Source: Agrobacterium tumefaciens (lineage in GTDB: Bacteria; Pseudomonadota; Alphaproteobacteria; Rhizobiales; Rhizobiaceae). Taken from it: 64,000 nt of DNA. A model generated the notes under the pieces. It had not been told where the DNA came from. It saw nothing but the letters and a program-made list of their open reading frames with translations, and searched no databases. The stretch is taken from assembly GCA_025559845.1 (NCBI GenBank), contig CP048470.1, positions 348,001 to 412,000 of the forward strand, read 5' to 3'. Below are positions 20,497-29,677 of this stretch, piece after piece; position 1 is the stretch's first letter, and every line of letters begins with the position of its first letter. A program made the translations under genes and the position numbers.

Positions 20497-21117
20497 ATGG
20501 TTCAGCCGCTCAACTACTTCAAAGAAACCTCCTCGCAGACGGCAGGCCCCTACGTACACATCGGTTGCACACCGAACTTCGTGGGTATCGAAGGCATCTT
20601 CGAAAAAGATCTTGGCTCGGGCGCGCTCTATAACGACAATGCCCTTGGCCAACGCATCACCGTGCGCGGCACGGTCTACGATGGCGGCGGCAATGCGCTC
20701 AAGGATGCCTTGATCGAAATCTGGCAGGCGGATTCGAACGGGCTCTACAACAGCCCGAGCGAAACGCGTGGTGCCGCCGATCCCAACTTCATAGGCTTCG
20801 GGCGCTCGCCGGGCGACATGGACACCGGCGAGTTCGTGTTCGAAACCATCAAACCAGGCCCTGTCCCCTTCAAGGGCGGCCGCATGATGGCACCGCACAT
20901 CACGTTCTGGATTGTTGCGCGCGGCATCAATATCGGACTGCATACCCGCATGTATTTCCCGGAGGAGCAGGAAGCCAATGCCGCTGATCCGGTGCTTGCC
21001 CGCGTCGAGCATAAAAGCCGGCTTGCAACGCTGATCGCCACCAGGGAAGAAGGGAACACCTATCGTTTCGACATTCGCCTGCAGGGCGAAGGCGAGACCG
21101 TGTTCTTCGATATCTGA
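20497..21117 (+). CDS. pcaG: Protocatechuate 3,4-dioxygenase alpha subunit (PcaG)
   Basis: A 206-residue partner of PcaH with the same beta-sandwich fold, starting ETSSQTAGPYVHIGC, then VRGTVYDGGGNALKDALIEIWQADSNG and the alpha-chain signature MMAPHITFWIVARGINIGL. It lacks the full set of iron ligands, as expected for an alpha chain, which shapes the substrate pocket. GGAGGG is upstream of the ATG. Length matches other alphaproteobacterial PcaG proteins. Confidence 0.96.
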   Translation: MVQPLNYFKETSSQTAGPYVHIGCTPNFVGIEGIFEKDLGSGALYNDNALGQRITVRGTVYDGGGNALKDALIEIWQADSNGLYNSPSETRGAADPNFIGFGRSPGDMDTGEFVFETIKPGPVPFKGGRMMAPHITFWIVARGINIGLHTRMYFPEEQEANAADPVLARVEHKSRLATLIATREEGNTYRFDIRLQGEGETVFFDI

Positions 21118-21138
21118 CCAGACATACCGGAACCAGAC

Positions 21139-22200
21139 ATGAGCCTTCTGCCTTTCGAACATCCGTTTTTATCCGGCCTTTTCGGAGACAGCGAAATTAT
21201 CGAGCTGTTTTCTGCGAGAGCCGATATCGACGCGATGTTGCGCTTCGAAGTCGCACTTGCTGAAGCAGAGGCGGAGGCCGGTATCATTCCAGCAGATGCA
21301 GCGGCAACGATCGTCACCGGTCTGTCTGCATTCTCCGCAGACATGACAGCCCTTCGGGACGGCGTTGCAAAAGATGGCGTTGTCCTGCCCGAACTGGTTC
21401 GGCAGTTGCGATCGGCAGTCGGTGGGCCGGCGGCAGATAAAGTTCATTATGGCGCGACCAGCCAGGACGTGATCGACACCAGCCTGATGCTTCGGCTGAA
21501 AGCGGCGTCAGAAATTATCGTTTCACGGCTGGGGCGCCTTGCCGATGGCCTGGATGCCCTGTCATCGCGTGACGGCAAAGAAAGGCTAATGGGATATACG
21601 CGAATGCAAGCGGCAATACCCATCACCGTCGCGGACCGCGTGCGGAGCTGGGCTGAACCACTGGAGCGTCATCTTTTCAGGCTGGAGACCTACGCGCAAA
21701 ATGGTTTTGCGGTTCAGTTCGGTGGTGCTGCCGGCACGCTCGAAAAGCTCGGAGACAAGGCTGAAACCGTGCGCGCCATCCTAGCGACGCGGCTCGGCCT
21801 CACCGACAAGCCGCAATGGCATAGCCAGCGTGACGGGATTGCTGAATTTGGCAACCTGCTTGCACTGACAACCGGGAGCCTCGGTAAGATTGGACAGGAC
21901 ATCGCCCTTCTGGCTGAACTGGGTGGGGAAATTCGTCTGTCCGGTGGTGGCGGCTCCTCTGCCATGCCGCATAAACAAAATCCCGTTTCAGCCGAAACTC
22001 TTGTGACGCTCGCACGATATAACGCGGTGCAGCTTTCGGCCCTGCATCAGTCGCTCGTTCATGAGCAGGAACGATCCGGGGCGGGCTGGATGCTGGAATG
22101 GTTGGTCCTGCCGCAAATGGTCACAGCAACCGGAAACGCATTGCTTGTTGCCGAGCGGCTTGTCGCTCAGATCGACAAGCTGGGTAGCACCAAAAGCTGA
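21139..22200 (+). CDS. pcaB: 3-carboxy-cis,cis-muconate cycloisomerase (PcaB)
   Basis: A 353-residue member of the fumarase/aspartase superfamily that lactonises beta-carboxymuconate to gamma-carboxymuconolactone. The superfamily signature GGGGSSAMPHKQNPV lies near residues 268-282, and VHYGATSQDVIDTSLMLRL is the first conserved region. At 353 residues it is the short form found in Rhizobiaceae, about 100 residues less than Pseudomonas PcaB. It closes the pcaDCHGB operon. The ribosome-binding site is weak, so translation may be coupled to pcaG 21 bases upstream. Confidence 0.95.
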   Translation: MSLLPFEHPFLSGLFGDSEIIELFSARADIDAMLRFEVALAEAEAEAGIIPADAAATIVTGLSAFSADMTALRDGVAKDGVVLPELVRQLRSAVGGPAADKVHYGATSQDVIDTSLMLRLKAASEIIVSRLGRLADGLDALSSRDGKERLMGYTRMQAAIPITVADRVRSWAEPLERHLFRLETYAQNGFAVQFGGAAGTLEKLGDKAETVRAILATRLGLTDKPQWHSQRDGIAEFGNLLALTTGSLGKIGQDIALLAELGGEIRLSGGGGSSAMPHKQNPVSAETLVTLARYNAVQLSALHQSLVHEQERSGAGWMLEWLVLPQMVTATGNALLVAERLVAQIDKLGSTKS

Positions 22201-22327
22201 CGAAAATGCCCGCAAGCTTTTGACGAAAGACACCTGCTGGCACATTTAAAGCGCATCACGCGACGGTCGCCTCGTGCATCGAGAAACCGTCTGCTTTTAT
22301 CGTCGTTACACATTGAAATAACGCATC

Positions 22328-22347
22328 TTTTACTGATCGCAGTAAAA
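22328..22347. promoter_or_regulatory. Perfect 20-base palindrome upstream of the quinate promoter
   Basis: TTTTACTGATCGCAGTAAAA is fully symmetric with 8-bp arms around ATCG. It lies 44 bases upstream of the TTGACA box. A terminator role for pcaB is unlikely because no T run follows on the plus strand. It may be the site of a second regulator; which one is not known. Confidence 0.4.
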
Positions 22348-22390
22348 CAGAAAAATCGTGAAGATCAGGGTTTTTCAACAATCGAAATGC

Positions 22391-22420
22391 TTGACATAAA
22401 AATGAACTAACTGGTACAAA
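22391..22420 (+). promoter_or_regulatory. Sigma-70-type promoter with embedded TetR operator candidate
   Basis: TTGACA at 22391-22396 and TACAAA at 22415-22420 are 18 bases apart. The spacer and the start of the -10 box hold AACTAACTGGTACA (22405-22418), an imperfect palindrome also present as AACCAATTAGTACA between the tetR and quiC genes. An operator here would block polymerase binding, as expected for repression. Confidence 0.6.
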
Positions 22421-22566
22421 CAAACTTAACAGAGCCAGAATGCGCGAGAGGAGACTGCGCTTCAGGCGAGACAAAATACCGGATGGAGGAGTTTGGGACC
22501 GAAAGTCTCAAAGCGCGGTGGACAGAGCCCCAGGCACTGGTCCGCACCGGACGGGTTGGAGGAAGA

Positions 22567-23235
22567 ATGTCATACAGTCTCGATTTTTCGGCGGTTTACG
22601 AACGCCTGCCTGAGTTGCTGGTCGCGTGCTTGGCGACGATCGGCCTTGCAATCGCCGGCATGTCCCTTGCCACCGTTATCGGTGTCTTAGGTGTCATCGC
22701 GCGCAGGTCTCGTTTCAAGCTTTTGCGTGGCATTGTCATCGGCTTTGTCGAAGCGATCCGCAACACCCCATTTCTCGTGCAGATCTTCTTCATTTTCTTC
22801 GCCCTCCCGCAGATTGGCATCAAGCTAAACCCGACTGTCACCGCGATCATCGCGCTCGCCTTGAACGGTGGAGCTTATGCCATCGAAATCATTCGCGGCG
22901 GCGTCGATTCCATACCGAAGGGTCAGGTGGAGGCCGGACTGGCACTTGGCCTGCACCGCTCGCAGATCTTCCGGCACATCATCATCAAGCCGGCATTGCG
23001 GGCGGTTTATCCCTCGCTCACAAGCCATTTCATCATGCTGACTTTGACGACATCTGTCTGTACGTCGATTGCGGCTTACGAATTGACGTCCGTCGCGCAA
23101 AAGATAGAGGCTGACACCTTCCGTTCATTTGAAGTCTATTTCTCGATCACGCTGCTTTATCTGGTGATTTCGTCGCTGATGATGGGTGTCTTCGGCCTCA
23201 TCTCCCGCATTTCCTTCAGCTATCCGGTCAAGTGA
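22567..23235 (+). CDS. PAAT-family ABC permease 1 (quinate/shikimate-linked)
   Basis: A 222-residue inner-membrane permease of the polar-amino-acid type. It has five hydrophobic segments, the motif FVEAIRNTPFLVQIFFIFF, and the ATPase-contact loop RGGVDSIPKGQVEAGLALGLHRSQIF. ATG 22567 follows GGAGGAAG. It works with the second permease, the binding protein and the ATPase encoded immediately downstream. The operon continues into a quinate/shikimate dehydrogenase and a dehydroquinase, so the cargo may be quinate, shikimate or a related hydroaromatic acid instead of an amino acid. Confidence 0.9.
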   Translation: MSYSLDFSAVYERLPELLVACLATIGLAIAGMSLATVIGVLGVIARRSRFKLLRGIVIGFVEAIRNTPFLVQIFFIFFALPQIGIKLNPTVTAIIALALNGGAYAIEIIRGGVDSIPKGQVEAGLALGLHRSQIFRHIIIKPALRAVYPSLTSHFIMLTLTTSVCTSIAAYELTSVAQKIEADTFRSFEVYFSITLLYLVISSLMMGVFGLISRISFSYPVK

Positions 23236-23245
23236 GGCGACGACA

Positions 23246-23896
23246 ATGGCATCCATCGGCCCCAACGAACTGTTTTTCCTGCTGCAAGGTCTGAAGTGGA
23301 CACTTGCTCTGACAATCATCGGCTTTATCGGCGGTGGCGTCTTCGGGCTTTGCGTAGCGCTTGCCCGCACGGCTGAAAGTCCCCTCTCCCAGCGCGTCAC
23401 GACCGGATACATCGCCGTCTTCCAGGGTACTCCCCTCCTGATGCAGCTCTTCGTCGTTTATTACGGCGTGGCGCTTGCTGGCCTCAATGTCGACGCCTGG
23501 ATTGCAGTTGCCATTGCCTTCACCCTGCATGCCAGCGCGTTTCTTGGTGAAATCTGGCGTGGTGGCATTCAGGCCGTGCCGAAGGGGCAGACCGAGGCCG
23601 CTAAGGCACTCGGGCTGCACTACGGCTCCATCATGAAGGACGTCGTTTTGCCGCAGGCTTTCAAAATCGCTCTGCCTGCTACGATCGGCTTCATGGTGCA
23701 GCTCATCAAGGGCACCTCGCTCGCAGCCATAGTCGGTTTCGTTGAGCTGTCACGCGCAGGCCAGATAGTCTCAAACCAGACATTCCGCCCGCTCACCGTC
23801 TTCGCGCTCGTCGGCGTGATCTATTTCCTGATCTGCTGGCCGCTTTCCCTTTGGGGCGCCGGCGTTGAAAGACGGCTGCAGACTGCGTCGCGCTAA
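23246..23896 (+). CDS. PAAT-family ABC permease 2 (quinate/shikimate-linked)
   Basis: A 216-residue permease paralogous to the one upstream, starting MASIGPNELFFLLQGLKWTL. It carries YIAVFQGTPLLMQLFVVYYG and the loop RGGIQAVPKGQTEAAKALGLHYGSIM, the EAA-type ATPase contact. ATG 23246 lies ten bases after the first permease gene. Two different permeases fit a heterodimeric channel. The hydrophobic pattern and length are normal for HisM/HisQ-like proteins. Confidence 0.9.
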   Translation: MASIGPNELFFLLQGLKWTLALTIIGFIGGGVFGLCVALARTAESPLSQRVTTGYIAVFQGTPLLMQLFVVYYGVALAGLNVDAWIAVAIAFTLHASAFLGEIWRGGIQAVPKGQTEAAKALGLHYGSIMKDVVLPQAFKIALPATIGFMVQLIKGTSLAAIVGFVELSRAGQIVSNQTFRPLTVFALVGVIYFLICWPLSLWGAGVERRLQTASR

Positions 23897-23913
23897 CCAC
23901 CGCTTTTATCCAC

Positions 23914-23933
23914 GCATTTCCCTTCGGAAATGC
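23914..23933 (+). other. Intercistronic hairpin before the binding-protein gene
   Basis: GCATTTCC-CTTC-GGAAATGC is a perfect 8-bp stem with a 4-base loop between the second permease and the binding-protein gene. No T run follows, so it more likely marks an RNA processing or stabilising site that raises binding-protein yield than a terminator. Confidence 0.45.
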
Positions 23934-23966
23934 ACCATTCATCAGCTTTGTAAGGAGGAGCAAAAG

Positions 23967-24806
23967 ATGAAAAACACCAGGACGACATTTTCACGCCGCA
24001 CCCTGCTCGCGCTCGCCGCAGCAACGGTCGCCCTGCCATTCGTGGCACCGGTCGATGCGTTCGCGGGTACCGTTGAAGAAGCAAAGGCCAAGGGCAAGGT
24101 TGTCATCGGCATCCAGGGAGACAATTCGCCCTGGGGTTTCGTGAACTCAAGCGGCGTCCAGGACGGTCTTGACGCTGATATTGGCAAGGCCTTCGCAGAA
24201 TATCTCGGGGTCAAGGTAGAATTCGTGCCGCTTGCGGTGGCAAACCGCATCCCGGCGCTTCTGACTGGCAAAGTCGATGTGCTTTTTGCGACGATGGGCA
24301 TGACGGCAGAACGCGCCAAGACGATCCAGTATTCGAAGCCTTACGCCGGTAACGTTCTCTCGGTTTATGGCCCAAAGGACAAGAAAATCGCCGGTTATGA
24401 CGATCTTACCGGCGTTGCAGTTGGCGTTCCGAAGTCGAGCGCCATGGATACGTCCATTACGGCCGGAGCAGGAAGCAAAGCCAACATCCTGCGCTTCGAC
24501 GATGACGCTGCCAACATCCAGGCGCTTATTTCCGGCCAGGTCGAAGTTGTCGGCGGCAATCAGTTCTATGGAGACCGCCTGAATGCGGCGGCCAAAGACA
24601 AGTACGAGCCGAAGTTCGATCTGACCACGCTCTACAACGGTGCGGGTACACGTCCCGGCGAGAAGGACTGGAACGAGACCATCAATACCTTCCTCGACAA
24701 GATCAAGTCGGACGGACAGCTCGCCAAGATCTACGACAAATGGATGAAGCGCGAAGTCCCGAGTTTCCCGGATTCTCTGCCCGACATCCCCTTCACCGTG
24801 AAGTAA
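23967..24806 (+). CDS. Family 3 ABC substrate-binding protein (quinate/shikimate-linked)
   Basis: A 279-residue periplasmic binding protein. The signal region contains [11 protein letters not shown], which resembles a twin-arginine motif (SRRxxL), so export as a folded protein through Tat is possible; cleavage is likely after AFA. The mature part begins [23 protein letters not shown] and later shows [23 protein letters not shown], both typical of family 3. AAGGAGGAG precedes the ATG. The context with aroE-like and aroQ genes suggests a hydroaromatic acid ligand, but this has to be inferred. Confidence 0.88.
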   Translation: MKNTRTTFSRRTLLALAAATVALPFVAPVDAFAGTVEEAKAKGKVVIGIQGDNSPWGFVNSSGVQDGLDADIGKAFAEYLGVKVEFVPLAVANRIPALLTGKVDVLFATMGMTAERAKTIQYSKPYAGNVLSVYGPKDKKIAGYDDLTGVAVGVPKSSAMDTSITAGAGSKANILRFDDDAANIQALISGQVEVVGGNQFYGDRLNAAAKDKYEPKFDLTTLYNGAGTRPGEKDWNETINTFLDKIKSDGQLAKIYDKWMKREVPSFPDSLPDIPFTVK

Positions 24807-24819
24807 TCAGGAGGCTCCC

Positions 24820-25581
24820 ATGCCGCAATCCGCCGCAACACAGGTTCCGCTTATAGCCCTTGAAGGGGTTGGCAAGTGGTATGGAGCCTATCATGCTCTC
24901 AAGGACGTCAACCTCACGGTCCGCAAAGGCGAAAAAATTGTCCTTTGCGGCCCGTCGGGGTCGGGAAAGTCGACGCTGATCCGCTGCATCAACCATCTGG
25001 AGGAAATCCAGGAGGGAAAGATTACCGTCGAAGGCAACACCCTCTCGGATTCGAGCCGCGCCATCGACGCTGTCAGGCGCGAGGTCGGCATGGTGTTCCA
25101 GAACTTCAACCTTTTCCCGCACAAAACCATCATGGAGAACTGCACTCTCGCTCCGATGCGTGTGAAAGGCCTGCAGAAAAGCGAGGCAGAAGCGACCGCC
25201 CGCAAATACCTGGAACGGGTTCGAATTCTCGATCAGGCACACAAGTTCCCCGCCCAGCTATCGGGCGGCCAACAGCAGCGCGCAGCAATTGCCCGCGCGC
25301 TCTGCATGGAGCCGAAAGCGATGCTCTTTGACGAACCAACATCTGCGCTTGACCCTGAGATGGTCAAGGAAGTGCTCGACACCATGATCGGGCTTGCCCG
25401 GGACGGTATGACGATGATCTGCGTCACCCACGAAATGGGCTTTGCCCGGCAGGTTGCCGACCGCGTCGTTTTCATGGCGTCCGGTGAAATCATCGAAGAG
25501 GGCCCTCCGGACGAATTTTTCCGCGATCCCAAGCATCAGCGCACCCGCACATTCCTGGGTGAAATTCTCGCCCACCATTGA
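24820..25581 (+). CDS. PAAT-family ABC ATP-binding protein (quinate/shikimate-linked)
   Basis: A 253-residue cytoplasmic ATPase of the GlnQ/HisP type: Walker A GPSGSGKS at residues 44-51, [11 protein letters not shown]-loop region near 92, signature LSGGQQQR near 147, Walker [15 protein letters not shown], and the switch histidine in [15 protein letters not shown] is nine bases before the ATG. It drives the importer made by the two permeases upstream and is followed 68 bases later by the dehydrogenase gene on the same strand. Confidence 0.93.
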   Translation: MPQSAATQVPLIALEGVGKWYGAYHALKDVNLTVRKGEKIVLCGPSGSGKSTLIRCINHLEEIQEGKITVEGNTLSDSSRAIDAVRREVGMVFQNFNLFPHKTIMENCTLAPMRVKGLQKSEAEATARKYLERVRILDQAHKFPAQLSGGQQQRAAIARALCMEPKAMLFDEPTSALDPEMVKEVLDTMIGLARDGMTMICVTHEMGFARQVADRVVFMASGEIIEEGPPDEFFRDPKHQRTRTFLGEILAHH

Positions 25582-25649
25582 GTTCGCGAACCGAACGGGA
25601 GGCGGATCAATCCCGCCTTCTCTCCCACGCCGACGAGCGACACCGGATC

Positions 25650-26519
25650 ATGACAGACCCAACTTCTTTCAAAGTCGGCCTGATAGGCGCCGACATTCAG
25701 CTTTCGAAAACCCCCGCACTCCACAGACGCGAAGGTGCAGCCCACGGGCTCGACTACGCCTACGAACTGATGGACATTCATGCCCTTGGTCTCTCTGAGA
25801 GTGCATTGCCAGACCTGCTCCGCGACGCGCAGGATCGGGGATTTGCGGGCGTCAATATCACACACCCTTTCAAGCAGGCCGTTATACCGCATCTTGATGA
25901 CCTGTCTGACGACGCCCGCATGCTGGGGGCTGTAAACACGGTTGTTTTTCACGACGGCAAAAGAACCGGCCACAACACCGACTGGTATGGCTTTTATGAA
26001 AGCTTCATACGTGGCCTGCCCGATGCAAAGCGGGACCGCGCCCTGTTGATCGGAGCAGGCGGCGCAGGTGTTGCCGTCGCCCATGCCGCGCTGAAGCTCG
26101 ACATTACCCACCTCGATATATTCGATTGCGACAATAGCCGCGCCGAGCGCCTTGCTGGCGAACTCAACGCTCGTTTTGGTGAAGGCCGCGCTTTTGCCAC
26201 ACAAGATGCGGGCGTGTCATTGTCTTCTGCCGATGGTCTGATCCACGCAACGCCGATGGGCATGCCCGCTCATCCTGGCATGCCAATTTCTGCAAGCCTG
26301 ATTGAGCCCCGTCACTGGGTTGCTGACATCGTCTACATGCCGCTTGTCACTGAACTCCTGGCAACAGCAGAAAAAAAAGGGTGTCGGACACTGCCGGGCG
26401 GCGGCATGGCGGTATTTCAGGCGGTTGGCGCCTTCCGGCTGTTTTGTGGTCGTGAACCTGATGCCTCCCGTATGGGCGCCCATTTCACCGAACTTTGCAT
26501 GGCAGAGGGGGTCGCATGA
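25650..26519 (+). CDS. Quinate/shikimate dehydrogenase (AroE family, probably NAD-dependent)
   Basis: A 289-residue AroE-family enzyme. Catalytic Lys75 (NITHPFKQ) and Asp111 (GHNTDWYGF) are present, and the cofactor loop is GAGGAG at 135-140. After the second beta strand the sequence reads [11 protein letters not shown]: acidic residues where NADP-specific AroE has NRT, which points to NAD and a catabolic role. The substrate motif is [14 protein letters not shown] 25650 has a weak ribosome-binding site. The gene overlaps aroQ (ATGA) in an operon with an importer, so it probably oxidises quinate to dehydroquinate and shikimate to dehydroshikimate. Confidence 0.87.
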   Translation: MTDPTSFKVGLIGADIQLSKTPALHRREGAAHGLDYAYELMDIHALGLSESALPDLLRDAQDRGFAGVNITHPFKQAVIPHLDDLSDDARMLGAVNTVVFHDGKRTGHNTDWYGFYESFIRGLPDAKRDRALLIGAGGAGVAVAHAALKLDITHLDIFDCDNSRAERLAGELNARFGEGRAFATQDAGVSLSSADGLIHATPMGMPAHPGMPISASLIEPRHWVADIVYMPLVTELLATAEKKGCRTLPGGGMAVFQAVGAFRLFCGREPDASRMGAHFTELCMAEGVA

Positions 26520-26959
26520 GCCTTTTCACCGTTCTAAGCGGCCCGAACCTCAATCTTCTTGGACAACGCCAGCCGGAAATCTACGGTTATGAAACGCTCG
26601 CCGACATCGAAAAAGCGTGCCGAACGATCGCGGATGCCGCGGGGCACGATCTCTTTTTTGCGCAGAGCAACCGGGAATATGAGTTAATCGACTGGATTCA
26701 TGAGGCACGCGGGAAATCGGCTGGGATTGTCATTAACCCCGGCGCGTTTACACACACATCGGTCGCAATCCTCGATGCGTTGAATGCCTTCGAGGCACCG
26801 GTCATCGAGGTTCACATTTCCAATATTCACAAACGCGAGGTTTTCCGCCACCACTCCTATGTGTCGACCAGAGCCGAGGGGGTCGTCGCCGGCCTTGGCA
26901 TTGAAGGCTATGAAGTGGCTCTACGCCACCTCATCGGCCGCTCTTCCCGACAAGCGTGA
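26516..26959 (+). CDS. aroQ: Type II 3-dehydroquinate dehydratase (AroQ/QuiB)
   Basis: A 147-residue enzyme that dehydrates 3-dehydroquinate to 3-dehydroshikimate. Family motifs are all visible: [17 protein letters not shown] with the catalytic Tyr, [17 protein letters not shown], and [20 protein letters not shown]. Its start overlaps the dehydrogenase stop, so it belongs to the catabolic operon and is probably a second copy beside a biosynthetic dehydroquinase. The last 29 bases overlap the convergent tetR gene. Confidence 0.95.
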   Translation: MSLFTVLSGPNLNLLGQRQPEIYGYETLADIEKACRTIADAAGHDLFFAQSNREYELIDWIHEARGKSAGIVINPGAFTHTSVAILDALNAFEAPVIEVHISNIHKREVFRHHSYVSTRAEGVVAGLGIEGYEVALRHLIGRSSRQA

Positions 26960-27617
26960 TATGGTCGGCGCTCAACACATAACGAAGAACCATCTCGGCC
27001 ACGTGGCGCGACAGCGTATCCTGGCCGCCCGGCGTGAAAAGCTCGTTGCCAAAAATGTAAGAAAAGGTCGCGACGTTGGAGACATTGAAAAACGAAAGTG
27101 CACTGATCTGCCAGTGAAGTTCGAGTGCATCAATGCCTTCGCGGAAGACACCACTCTGTTGCCCCCTTGTCAGAACACTCTCAAGAGCTTCGATCGCGGG
27201 TCGATTGAGCTGCCGGATTTTTCCCGACATTTGCATGTGCCGGCCGTGATGAATGTTTTCGATCATGACCATCCGAATAAAAGCCGGATTGCGGCGGTGA
27301 TGATCGAAGGTGAAACGACAGAGCTTGTCGAGCGCTGCGGCCGGCTCAAGATGATCCAGCTCCAGGTCGCTCTCGCCGCCACGAACCTTTGCATAGGCCT
27401 CTTCAAGAACGCGCTGGTAGAGGCCCTCCTTGTCGGCAAAGTAATAGTAGATCATGCGTTTCGACGTGCGGGTCCGAGCCGCTATTTCATCGATCCGCGC
27501 GCCCGACAGGCCGTTTTGCGAAAACTCTTCCATCGCAACGGCCAGAATATCGCGACGGACACCTTCCGGATCCCGTTTTGCCGGGCGGGTTTCCTTCGAG
27601 GTTGCCCTTGCTATCAT
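26931..27617 (-). CDS. TetR-family regulator of the quinate/shikimate unit
   Basis: A 228-residue repressor-type protein. The helix-turn-helix is near residues 22-68 ([42 protein letters not shown] in short pieces: [19 protein letters not shown]), and the rest is a helical ligand-binding domain. It is divergent from the dehydroshikimate dehydratase gene, with a candidate operator in the 82-base gap; the same element occurs in the importer operon promoter. Quinate, shikimate or a downstream acid is the likely effector. The gene tail overlaps aroQ. Confidence 0.87.
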   Translation of the reverse strand: MIARATSKETRPAKRDPEGVRRDILAVAMEEFSQNGLSGARIDEIAARTRTSKRMIYYYFADKEGLYQRVLEEAYAKVRGGESDLELDHLEPAAALDKLCRFTFDHHRRNPAFIRMVMIENIHHGRHMQMSGKIRQLNRPAIEALESVLTRGQQSGVFREGIDALELHWQISALSFFNVSNVATFSYIFGNELFTPGGQDTLSRHVAEMVLRYVLSADHITLVGKSGR

Positions 27618-27663
27618 AACTCATCCATCTGCGAAGCGGCCGCCATCGAAGCGCCCCATTATT

Positions 27664-27677
27664 AACCAATTAGTACA
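27664..27677. promoter_or_regulatory. TetR operator candidate in the tetR-quiC gap
   Basis: AACCAATTAGTACA contains the near-palindrome ACCAATTAGT and matches 11 of 14 positions of AACTAACTGGTACA in the promoter at 22405-22418. It lies 46 bases upstream of the tetR start and 22 bases upstream of the quiC start, so one repressor could control both directions. Confidence 0.6.
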
Positions 27678-27699
27678 TAGTGTTGAAAGGGAACGCAAC

Positions 27700-29637
27700 A
27701 TGATCAGCTATGACACGGGCAAACAAAACATGCCATTGCGCACATCGATCGCGACCGTTTCCATCAGCGGGGAGTTCCCAGAAAAGCTTGCCGCAATCGC
27801 CAAGGCAGGGTTCTCAGGCGTCGAGATTTTCGAAAATGATTTCCTGACCTATGACGCATCGCCACGCGATGTGAAGCGGATGGCGAGTGATTTCGGATTG
27901 GACATCACGCTTTTCCAGCCATTTCGCGACTTCGAGGGGATGCCGGAGCCGCATCGCACCCGCGCGCTTGAGCGAGCGGAGCGGAAATTCGACATCATGG
28001 GCGAACTCGGCACCGACCTTATGTTGATCTGCTCGAACGTATCGCCAATTTCGCTTGGCGGAATTGACCGGGCTGCTGCCGACTTTCACGAACTGGGCGA
28101 ACGTGCTGCCAGACACGGTGTCCGGGTTGGCTACGAGGCGCTGGCCTGGGGTCGCCACATCAACGATCATCGCGACGCCTGGGAGGTAGTTCGTCGCGCC
28201 GATCACGCCAATGTCGGCATTATTCTCGACAGTTTCCACACCCTGTCCCGCAAGATTGATCCGAATTCGATCCGCTCCATTCCCGGCGACAAGATCTTTA
28301 TCGTGCAACTCGCCGATGCGCCGTTGATTGACATGGATCTCCTTTACTGGAGCCGTCACTTCCGCAACATGCCGGGCGAAGGCGATCTCCCCGTGGTCGA
28401 TTTCATGCGCGCTGTCGCCGCTACAGGTTATGCAGGCCCGCTGTCGCTTGAAATCTTCAATGACCAGTTTCGCGGTGGATCGGCCCGCCTGCTTGCCGAA
28501 GATGGTCATCGCTCGCTCGTCTACCTCATGGACCAGGTGCAACGGCTGGAACCCGACATCCGCATCAAGGCACCAGATATGCCGGAGCGGATCATCACGC
28601 GGGGCGTGGAATTTGTCGAATTCACCACAGGAACCCAGGAAAAGGAAAATCTCGAAACGCTGCTTGCTGCGCTTGGTTTCAGCCGATCGGCTAGACATCG
28701 TAACCGCGATGTTGATCTTTACACACAAGGCGACATCCGGATCGTCATCAACACTGACAATGCAGGCGACAGCTTTGCCGGTGCATCCTACTCTGTACAT
28801 GGCACCAATGCCTACGCGTTCGGCCTCAAGGTGGACGACGCCGAGGCGGCATTGAAACGCGCAGCCGGTCTCGGCGCACCGACCTTTGCAGAACCCCGTC
28901 AGCCAGGTGAAGTTCCTATTCCGGCCATCCAGGGGGTCGGAAACGGTGTCATCTATTTCCTCGACGCTTCGCCAAAATTATCGTCGATTTGGGAGCGGGA
29001 ATTCACTCCCTTCAAGACCGGCGTCGTTCAATCCGGTGCTGGACTTTCCCGTATAGATCATCTCGCGCAAACAACGCATTACGATGAAATGCTCACATGG
29101 CTTCTTTTCTACACCTCGATTTTCTCTACCCGACGGACTCCGATGGTCGACGTGGTCGACCCCGGCGGCCTTGTCCGCAGCCAGGCGATAGAGAGCGCAC
29201 CGGATCCACGTTTTCGCCTGACCATGAATGGCGCAGACAGCCGCAAGACCTTCGCAGGAAAATTCCTGGCTGAAGGTTTCGGTACGAGCATCCAGCATAT
29301 TGCATTTGCAACAAGCGACATATTTGCGACCGCGGATAGACTGCACGCCCTCGGTTTTCAGGCTCTACCGATCTCGCGAAATTACTACGATGATCTGGAA
29401 GCGAGGTTTGGTCTTGAACCAGCATTCTCAGACGCGTTGCGCGCGGCCAGCATCCTCTACGATCGTGATGACAGTGGAGAATATTTCCAGATTTACAGCC
29501 GTACGTTTGGCGAGGGTTTCTTTTTTGAAATCGTCGAGCGTCGCGGCAATTATGCTGGCTACGGCGCCATGAACGCTCCATTCCGAATTGCCGCACAGCG
29601 AAGACTTGATCGCCCGGAGGGAATGCCGAAACAATAA
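27700..29637 (+). CDS. quiC: 3-dehydroshikimate dehydratase, QuiC1-type (TIM barrel fused to HPPD-like domain)
   Basis: A 645-residue two-domain protein. Residues 10-290 are an AP-endonuclease-type TIM barrel (IAKAGFSGVEIFENDF, LMLICSNVSP, YEALAWGRHINDHRDAWEVV, IILDSFHTLSR, FIVQLADAP); the C-terminal half is a vicinal-oxygen-chelate domain like 4-hydroxyphenylpyruvate dioxygenase, ending FEIVERRGNYAGYGAMNAPFR. This fusion is the bacterial QuiC1 dehydratase that makes protocatechuate from 3-dehydroshikimate. ATG 27700 follows GAAAGGGAAC; a second ATG at 27730 is possible. Databases often mislabel it as HPPD. It connects the quinate operon to pcaHG. Confidence 0.92.
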   Translation: MISYDTGKQNMPLRTSIATVSISGEFPEKLAAIAKAGFSGVEIFENDFLTYDASPRDVKRMASDFGLDITLFQPFRDFEGMPEPHRTRALERAERKFDIMGELGTDLMLICSNVSPISLGGIDRAAADFHELGERAARHGVRVGYEALAWGRHINDHRDAWEVVRRADHANVGIILDSFHTLSRKIDPNSIRSIPGDKIFIVQLADAPLIDMDLLYWSRHFRNMPGEGDLPVVDFMRAVAATGYAGPLSLEIFNDQFRGGSARLLAEDGHRSLVYLMDQVQRLEPDIRIKAPDMPERIITRGVEFVEFTTGTQEKENLETLLAALGFSRSARHRNRDVDLYTQGDIRIVINTDNAGDSFAGASYSVHGTNAYAFGLKVDDAEAALKRAAGLGAPTFAEPRQPGEVPIPAIQGVGNGVIYFLDASPKLSSIWEREFTPFKTGVVQSGAGLSRIDHLAQTTHYDEMLTWLLFYTSIFSTRRTPMVDVVDPGGLVRSQAIESAPDPRFRLTMNGADSRKTFAGKFLAEGFGTSIQHIAFATSDIFATADRLHALGFQALPISRNYYDDLEARFGLEPAFSDALRAASILYDRDDSGEYFQIYSRTFGEGFFFEIVERRGNYAGYGAMNAPFRIAAQRRLDRPEGMPKQ

Positions 29638-29677
29638 TCGAAACCGGAACCCACGACAAAAGCCACAAAAGTTGAGA

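Larger units (their letters stand above)
22201..22566 (+). other. Gene-free leader between pcaB and the quinate importer
   Basis: This 366-base stretch holds no convincing gene. It contains a perfect AT-rich palindrome (22328-22347), a TTGACA promoter (22391-22420) with a candidate TetR operator in its spacer, and about 145 bases of leader before the first permease ATG at 22567. No T-rich terminator for pcaB was seen. Confidence 0.6.
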
